Assembly (NCBI GenBank): GCA_027531395.1
Contig: JAPZRO010000002.1
Location: forward strand, 62,001-126,000
From: Porphyrobacter sp.
GTDB taxonomy: Bacteria > Pseudomonadota > Alphaproteobacteria > Sphingomonadales > Sphingomonadaceae
Direction of reading: 5' to 3'
DNA: 64,000 nucleotides
The notes beneath the pieces were generated by a model, which saw nothing but the letters and a program-made list of their open reading frames with translations, had not been told where the DNA came from and ran no database searches. The translations under genes and the position numbers were made by a program. Positions within the stretch are counted from its first letter, which is position 1. Each line of letters starts with the position of its first letter. Below are positions 58,409 through 64,000 of the stretch, piece after piece.

Positions 58409-59929
58409 GTGCGTCCTATGCAGAAGCCTGTGTCAGCCCGGGACAGAAACGCCCGGGCCAAGGAAAGGCGAGCGGCAAGGCTGATGGCGGATATTGATTG
58501 CCACCCCGAGGCGCAGGACGATGCGCGAATCGTGATGCTGATCGATGATGAGCCCGCGCAAGGCCGGCTCATCACGGCGATTGCCGCGCGTGACGGCTGG
58601 CGCACCATCGTTGCCCCCGATGCCGAAACCGCGATCGCCATGCTCGGCACGCGCGAGGGGATGCAGCTTTCCGCGATTCTGCTCGATCAATGGGTGCCGG
58701 GCGATGATGCCTGCACGCTGATCGCCGAATTGAAATCCCGCCGCCCCGCCCTGCCGATCCTGATGCTCACCACCAGCGCCTCGCCGCTGCTCGCGGTGGA
58801 AGCGATGCGTGCCGGCGCAAGCGACTACCTCGTCAAGCCCGTCTCACCCGACCGGCTGATGGAGGCGCTGCGTAGCGTCACCACCCGCGAGAGCCCCCGC
58901 GACGAGCTCGCCCCGCTGACCGAGAAGATGTCGGCCAGCCTCGATTTCGACGCGATGATCGGCACCGCCCCGTCTTTCCGCGCCGCCCTCGCCCAGGCCG
59001 CCAAGGCCGCGCGCGGCCAGGGCCATGTGCTGATCGAGGGCGAAAGCGGCACCGGCAAGGAAATGCTGATGCGCGCGATGCACGGCGCTAGCCCACGCGC
59101 CAAGGATCCGCTGCGGATCATCAATCTCGCCTCGGTTCCGCCCGGCTCGATCGAATCGGTGCTGTTCGGCCATGAACCTGGCTCCTTCCCCGGCGCCTTC
59201 GACCGCCAGATCGGCGCCTTCCAGCATTGCGACGGCGGGACGCTGATCCTCGACGAGATCGACCGGCTGACCCCGGTGCTCCAGCAGCGCCTCAACGAAG
59301 CGCTCGACAGCGGCATCATCCGCCCCGTGGGCGCGAGCTACGGCTTCCGCGTCGATGTGCGCCTGCTGGTGACGAGCAATGCCGGGCTCGACCGGCTGGT
59401 GGAGGCCGACCAGTTCGATGCCACGCTTGCCGCAAGGCTCGGGGCGACCCGCATCCGCCTGCCCGCCCTGCGCGAGCGCACCGGCGACATTCCCGCGCTC
59501 ACCCGCCACTTCCTCGCCCGCATCGGCGAGCAGCCGGGGCTCAACCACCTTTCGATTTCGGAGAGCGCGCTGGCCTTGCTCGCCGCCTATGACTGGCCGG
59601 GCAATGTCCGCCAGCTGCAATCGGTGCTGTTCCGCGCGGCGGTCTATTGCGAGGGCAACACGCTCACCGCCGACAGCTTCCCGCAACTCTCCGAGATGCT
59701 CGGCGAACAGGACGGCAGCCGCGCGATCGCCTCGCACGACGGCGTGGGCATCATGCTGTACACCGAGGACGGCAACCTGCGTCCGCTCGAAGAGATCGAG
59801 GCCGACGTGATCCGCCTCGCCATCGGCCACTATCGCGGCCGGATGACCGAAGTGGCGCGCAGGCTGGGGATCGGGCGCTCGACGCTCTATCGCAAGCTCA
59901 GCGATCTGGGCATCGACAACGCGGCTTGA
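58409..59929 (+). CDS. response regulator with AAA+ and Fis-type HTH domains (NtrC-like)
   Basis: IVMLIDDEPAQ...ILLDQWVPGDD...DYLVKPV receiver; EGESGTGKEMLMRAMH Walker A; CDGGTLILDEID Walker B; MTEVARRLGIGRSTLYRKLSDLGID HTH. Confidence 0.93.
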   Translation: MRPMQKPVSARDRNARAKERRAARLMADIDCHPEAQDDARIVMLIDDEPAQGRLITAIAARDGWRTIVAPDAETAIAMLGTREGMQLSAILLDQWVPGDDACTLIAELKSRRPALPILMLTTSASPLLAVEAMRAGASDYLVKPVSPDRLMEALRSVTTRESPRDELAPLTEKMSASLDFDAMIGTAPSFRAALAQAAKAARGQGHVLIEGESGTGKEMLMRAMHGASPRAKDPLRIINLASVPPGSIESVLFGHEPGSFPGAFDRQIGAFQHCDGGTLILDEIDRLTPVLQQRLNEALDSGIIRPVGASYGFRVDVRLLVTSNAGLDRLVEADQFDATLAARLGATRIRLPALRERTGDIPALTRHFLARIGEQPGLNHLSISESALALLAAYDWPGNVRQLQSVLFRAAVYCEGNTLTADSFPQLSEMLGEQDGSRAIASHDGVGIMLYTEDGNLRPLEEIEADVIRLAIGHYRGRMTEVARRLGIGRSTLYRKLSDLGIDNAA

Positions 59930-59960
59930 TTGCCGCGCCGGCTCGGCCTAGCCGGCGGCC

Positions 59961-60725
59961 ATGACACAGATTCAGGATTTTGAGGGGCGCTCGGCGCTCG
60001 TCACCGGCGCGGCTTCGGGGATCGGGGCGGCCTGCGCGAAGGCCTTGGCGGCACGCGGGGCGGCGCGGCTATGGCTGATCGATGTCGACAGCGCGGGTCT
60101 CGATGCGCTCGATCTGCCGCAGGGCACCGAAGTACACCGGATCACCGGCAGCGTGGCCGATGAGGGACTTTGGCAAGACATCGAGCGGTCGTTGGCAGGT
60201 CTTGACCATGCCGTTGTCAACGCCGGGATCGGCGCGGGCGGGCCGCTGGCCTCGCTGTCGCTGGCCGAATGGCGGCGGGTGATGGCGGTGAACCTCGACG
60301 GCGCCTTCCTGACGCTGGCGACCTCGCTGCGGGCGATGGGCGAGCGTGGCGGGAGCGCCGTTGTCGTTTCGTCGACCACCGGTCTCAAGCCCGTTCCCGG
60401 CATCGGCCCCTATGGCGTGTCCAAGGCGGCGGTCGCCCACATGGCCCGCATCGCCGCGGCGGAGAACGCGCGAGCCGGCATCCGCGTCAATGCGATTGCG
60501 CCGGGCGGGGTGGACACCGCGATCTGGGAGAGCGGCGAGGACTTCAAGACCTCGGTCGCCGCCATCGGCCGCGAGGCGACGATCCGGAAGATGGCCAAGA
60601 CGACGCCGCTGGGCCGCTTCGCCACCTCGGAGGAGATGGCGGACAGCATCCTCTACCTGCTGAGCGATGCCGCTTCCAACATTACCGGCCATGTGATGGT
60701 TTCGGACGGCGGATTTACCCTCTGA
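59961..60725 (+). CDS. short-chain dehydrogenase/reductase
   Basis: ALVTGAASGIGAACAKALA; HAVVNAGIGAGG; YGVSKAAVAHMARIAA; NITGHVMVSDGGFTL. Confidence 0.93.
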   Translation: MTQIQDFEGRSALVTGAASGIGAACAKALAARGAARLWLIDVDSAGLDALDLPQGTEVHRITGSVADEGLWQDIERSLAGLDHAVVNAGIGAGGPLASLSLAEWRRVMAVNLDGAFLTLATSLRAMGERGGSAVVVSSTTGLKPVPGIGPYGVSKAAVAHMARIAAAENARAGIRVNAIAPGGVDTAIWESGEDFKTSVAAIGREATIRKMAKTTPLGRFATSEEMADSILYLLSDAASNITGHVMVSDGGFTL

Positions 60726-60731
60726 TTTTCA

Positions 60732-60747
60732 AGGGGTAAATTCCGCC
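60732..60747. repeat. 16-mer AGGGGTAAATTCCGCC, copy 2
   Basis: Identical to 39372..39387; 19 bp before the parS-like palindrome. Confidence 0.9.
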
Positions 60748-60766
60748 AATCCAACATCGCCCAAAA

Positions 60767-60782
60767 TGTTTCACGTGAAACA
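60767..60782. promoter_or_regulatory. parS: parS-like centromere site (ParB binding palindrome)
   Basis: TGTTTCACGTGAAACA, exact match to the canonical 16-bp bacterial parS consensus, in a convergent intergenic gap. Confidence 0.9.
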
Positions 60783-60793
60783 TAGAGGGAACA

Positions 60794-61981
60794 TCACCAG
60801 CTGAAGGCCTGCTCCGCCAGCGTCGCGCTGGTGTTGCCCTTGAGCGTCATGGTGAGCCGCCGCGCCTTCCAGTCGATGTCGATCAGCCCGTAATTCTCCT
60901 CGGAGAAGAACTTGGTCACCCGCGCGGCATCGGGTTCGCGCGCGGTGCTGCGATCATTGTCGTTGCCGAAGGCGAGGTTCAACGAGGAGCTGGTCAGCTC
61001 CCACATGGTCTCACCGCCATGCTCGACCTTGTAGATGCCCGCAGCATGGCGATCGCCCGAGAGCAGCACCAGCCCGCTCGCCTCGCGGCCGGCCAGCACG
61101 TCGAGCAGCTTCGCGCGCTCGGCAGGGAAATTGGTCCAGCCTTCGAACTGGTGCGCCTGGGTGATCACCTGGGTCGAGGAGACCACGATCCGGAGATCCG
61201 CCGGCTTGGCGAGCTCGGCCTTGAGCCATGCCCATTGCTCAGCGCCCAGCACGGTCTTGGCCGGATTGTCGTCGGGCACATAGCCGCCCAGCGGCGGGCG
61301 GTCCTTGGTCCATTCGGCGCGCTTGAGGTCGGAGCGGAAGAAGCGCGTGTCGAGCAGGATCACCTGCACCCGCTTGCCTTCCGGGCCGGTGATCGAACTG
61401 TCATAGATTCCGTCGCGGGTGCGCACTGCATCGGAGGAGCCCCAGAAGGTCTCGAACAGCTCCTCGCCCCAGCGCCGCATCGGGAAGCTGCCGCCGGCGT
61501 CGTTGAGGCCGAAATCATGATCGTCCCAGGTCGCCATCATCGGGAACTTCGCTCGGAAACCGGCGAATTCGGGGTGCGAGGCCTGCAAGGCATAGGCGCT
61601 GCGCAGGCTCTCCAGCCCGGCATCGGCGTCCCAGCCGGCATCGCCATAGACATTGTCGCCGATCATCAGGAACAGCTGGGGCTGTTGCGCCGCGATCTGC
61701 GCCCACATGTGCTGCGAGGCGTTCTGGTGGTTGCAGCTGCCGAAGGCGATGCGGGTGAGCGTGGTCGCCGGGGAGAGCGCCGGATTCGGCCCGGCCTCGG
61801 GCATCACCACCTTTTTGCGCAGCTCGGCATAGTAGGGCGCGAGCAGCTGGTCGGGCGTCAGGCTGACGCTGACCGGGGTCTCCCCCGTCGCGGCGTGCCC
61901 GGAATGATTGTCAGCCAGCAGCGGCGCGGCGGCGAGACCGGCGGCGGCAAGGGCGGTAGCGGCGAGCAGCGAGCGGCGCAT
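60794..61981 (-). CDS. alkaline phosphatase D family protein
   Basis: RIAFGSCNHQNASQHMWAQIAAQQPQLFLMIGDNVYGD; MMATWDDHDFGLNDAGGSFP; VLLSGDRHAAGIYKV. Confidence 0.92.
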   Translation of the reverse strand: MRRSLLAATALAAAGLAAAPLLADNHSGHAATGETPVSVSLTPDQLLAPYYAELRKKVVMPEAGPNPALSPATTLTRIAFGSCNHQNASQHMWAQIAAQQPQLFLMIGDNVYGDAGWDADAGLESLRSAYALQASHPEFAGFRAKFPMMATWDDHDFGLNDAGGSFPMRRWGEELFETFWGSSDAVRTRDGIYDSSITGPEGKRVQVILLDTRFFRSDLKRAEWTKDRPPLGGYVPDDNPAKTVLGAEQWAWLKAELAKPADLRIVVSSTQVITQAHQFEGWTNFPAERAKLLDVLAGREASGLVLLSGDRHAAGIYKVEHGGETMWELTSSSLNLAFGNDNDRSTAREPDAARVTKFFSEENYGLIDIDWKARRLTMTLKGNTSATLAEQAFSW

Positions 61982-62069
61982 CGGGGAACTCCTTGATGGA
62001 ATCGCGGGGGGTTGGCGGCGTTTTGCTCGCGCTCCATGACAGAACTATGGCGCGGACGGCAAGCGCCGG

Positions 62070-63185
62070 TCAGAGCGGCGGCAACTGGCTGAAATCAGTG
62101 AGCGCCGCATCGCGCATCCCGCGCCAGACATTGCGCGCCTGCACCGTCTCGGCCACGTCATGGACGCGCAGCAGGTGAACGCCCGCCTCCATCCCCTTCA
62201 CCGCGAGAGCGATCGAGCCCGCCAGCCGCGCATCGGCGCTTTCCTCGCCCGAGAGCGCGCCGATCATGCGCTTGCGGCTCACGCCCAGCAGGATCGGGCT
62301 GCCGAGTGCGTGGAACAGCGGCAGGGCATTGAGCAGCGCAAGGTTTTCAGCCAGCGACTTGCCGAAGCCGATGCCCGGATCGAGGATGATGCGTGCCTCG
62401 GCAACGCCAGCAGCAATCGCCCGCTCGCGCGCCAGCTTGAGGAAGTCGAACACCTCGCACACGACATCGCGGTACTGGCCCCCGGCGTGCAGATCCTCGC
62501 CAGCGCCGGGCGCGTGCATGAGCACCACCGGGCAGCCGCTCGCAGCGACCAGCTCGATGCTGCGCGGATCATAGCGCAGGGCGGACACATCATTGGCCAT
62601 GTGCGCTCCGGCGGCCAATGCCGCTTCCAGCACGCCCGCGCGGCGGGTGTCGACGCTGATCGCGGCGCCCATGCTGGCGCAGTATTCGACCGCGGGAATG
62701 ACGCGGCGGATTTCCTCGTCCTCGAAGGTCGCCGAAGCGCCCGGGCGGGTGCTTTCCCCGCCGATGTCGATAATCGCAGCGCCCGCTTCGAGCATCGCGG
62801 CGGCGGCATCACGCCCCGCCTGCGGGTCGATGTTCTTGCCGCCGTCGGAGAAGCTGTCGGGCGTGACGTTGAGGATGCCCATGACCTGCGGCTGGTCGAG
62901 CCGGACGGTGCGGTTGCCGAGCTGGAGCGGCGCGTGGATTTTGCGCAGATTGTCCCACTGCCGCGCCGCCTCGCGCGCTGCGAGATCGGGCAGGCGGGCG
63001 ATCGCAGCCGCCATGCCGGAAGGCGTGGTGATGATCCGCTCGGCCACCTCACCCGTAGCCTCGCGCAGCACCAGCGCAAATTCGCGGGCATAGGCCATCG
63101 AGCCGCCGAGCCGCACCGCATCGCCATCCACGGCCTGCGGGCCGGTAACCAGGGTGACGGGGAAGAGATAGACGCTATCGGTCAC
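62070..63185 (-). CDS. folP: dihydropteroate synthase
   Basis: QVMGILNVTPDSFSDGGKN; IDIGGESTRPGA; ILDPGIGFGKSLAENLALL; LLGVSRKRMIG. Confidence 0.96.
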   Translation of the reverse strand: MTDSVYLFPVTLVTGPQAVDGDAVRLGGSMAYAREFALVLREATGEVAERIITTPSGMAAAIARLPDLAAREAARQWDNLRKIHAPLQLGNRTVRLDQPQVMGILNVTPDSFSDGGKNIDPQAGRDAAAAMLEAGAAIIDIGGESTRPGASATFEDEEIRRVIPAVEYCASMGAAISVDTRRAGVLEAALAAGAHMANDVSALRYDPRSIELVAASGCPVVLMHAPGAGEDLHAGGQYRDVVCEVFDFLKLARERAIAAGVAEARIILDPGIGFGKSLAENLALLNALPLFHALGSPILLGVSRKRMIGALSGEESADARLAGSIALAVKGMEAGVHLLRVHDVAETVQARNVWRGMRDAALTDFSQLPPL

Positions 63186-63194
63186 GGGCCGCGA

Positions 63195-64000
<806 letters not shown>

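Overview
This is a GC-rich, gene-dense chromosomal window. Gene content and protein style suggest an alphaproteobacterium of the Sphingomonadales, probably Erythrobacteraceae. Most of it is core housekeeping: hisG-hisD-nusB-thiL-hppA, uvrC, infA-maf-RNaseE/G-yacG, tRNA-Phe, purC/purS/purQ, glmS, dgt, a pnt transhydrogenase operon, folP and a ccrM-like methylase running off the right edge. There are also two TonB-dependent receptors, a carotenoid oxygenase, an ABA4-like protein, a WS/DGAT acyltransferase, a GGDEF-EAL protein, a CpaF ATPase and a response-regulator/AAA+/Fis protein. I saw no prophage, transposase, CRISPR array or classical defence island. The best non-routine signals are: (i) a ~277-aa Gly/Pro/Ala-rich insertion in a TonB-dependent receptor that carries two tandem 75-aa two-cysteine modules (34/75 identical, gapless by hand alignment); (ii) a perfect 16-bp parS palindrome (TGTTTCACGTGAAACA) between convergent genes with no parAB in the window; (iii) a 16-mer present twice, once beside parS and once upstream of the GGDEF-EAL gene; (iv) a very strong intergenic hairpin with a C7/G7 loop upstream of dgt; (v) a 100-bp palindromic repeat element and a 35-bp tandem repeat; (vi) a pnt operon with two extra genes between pntA1 and pntA2; and (vii) a cytochrome c / parallel beta-helix / hydrolase operon. 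All assignments are from reading the sequence; no database search was run.
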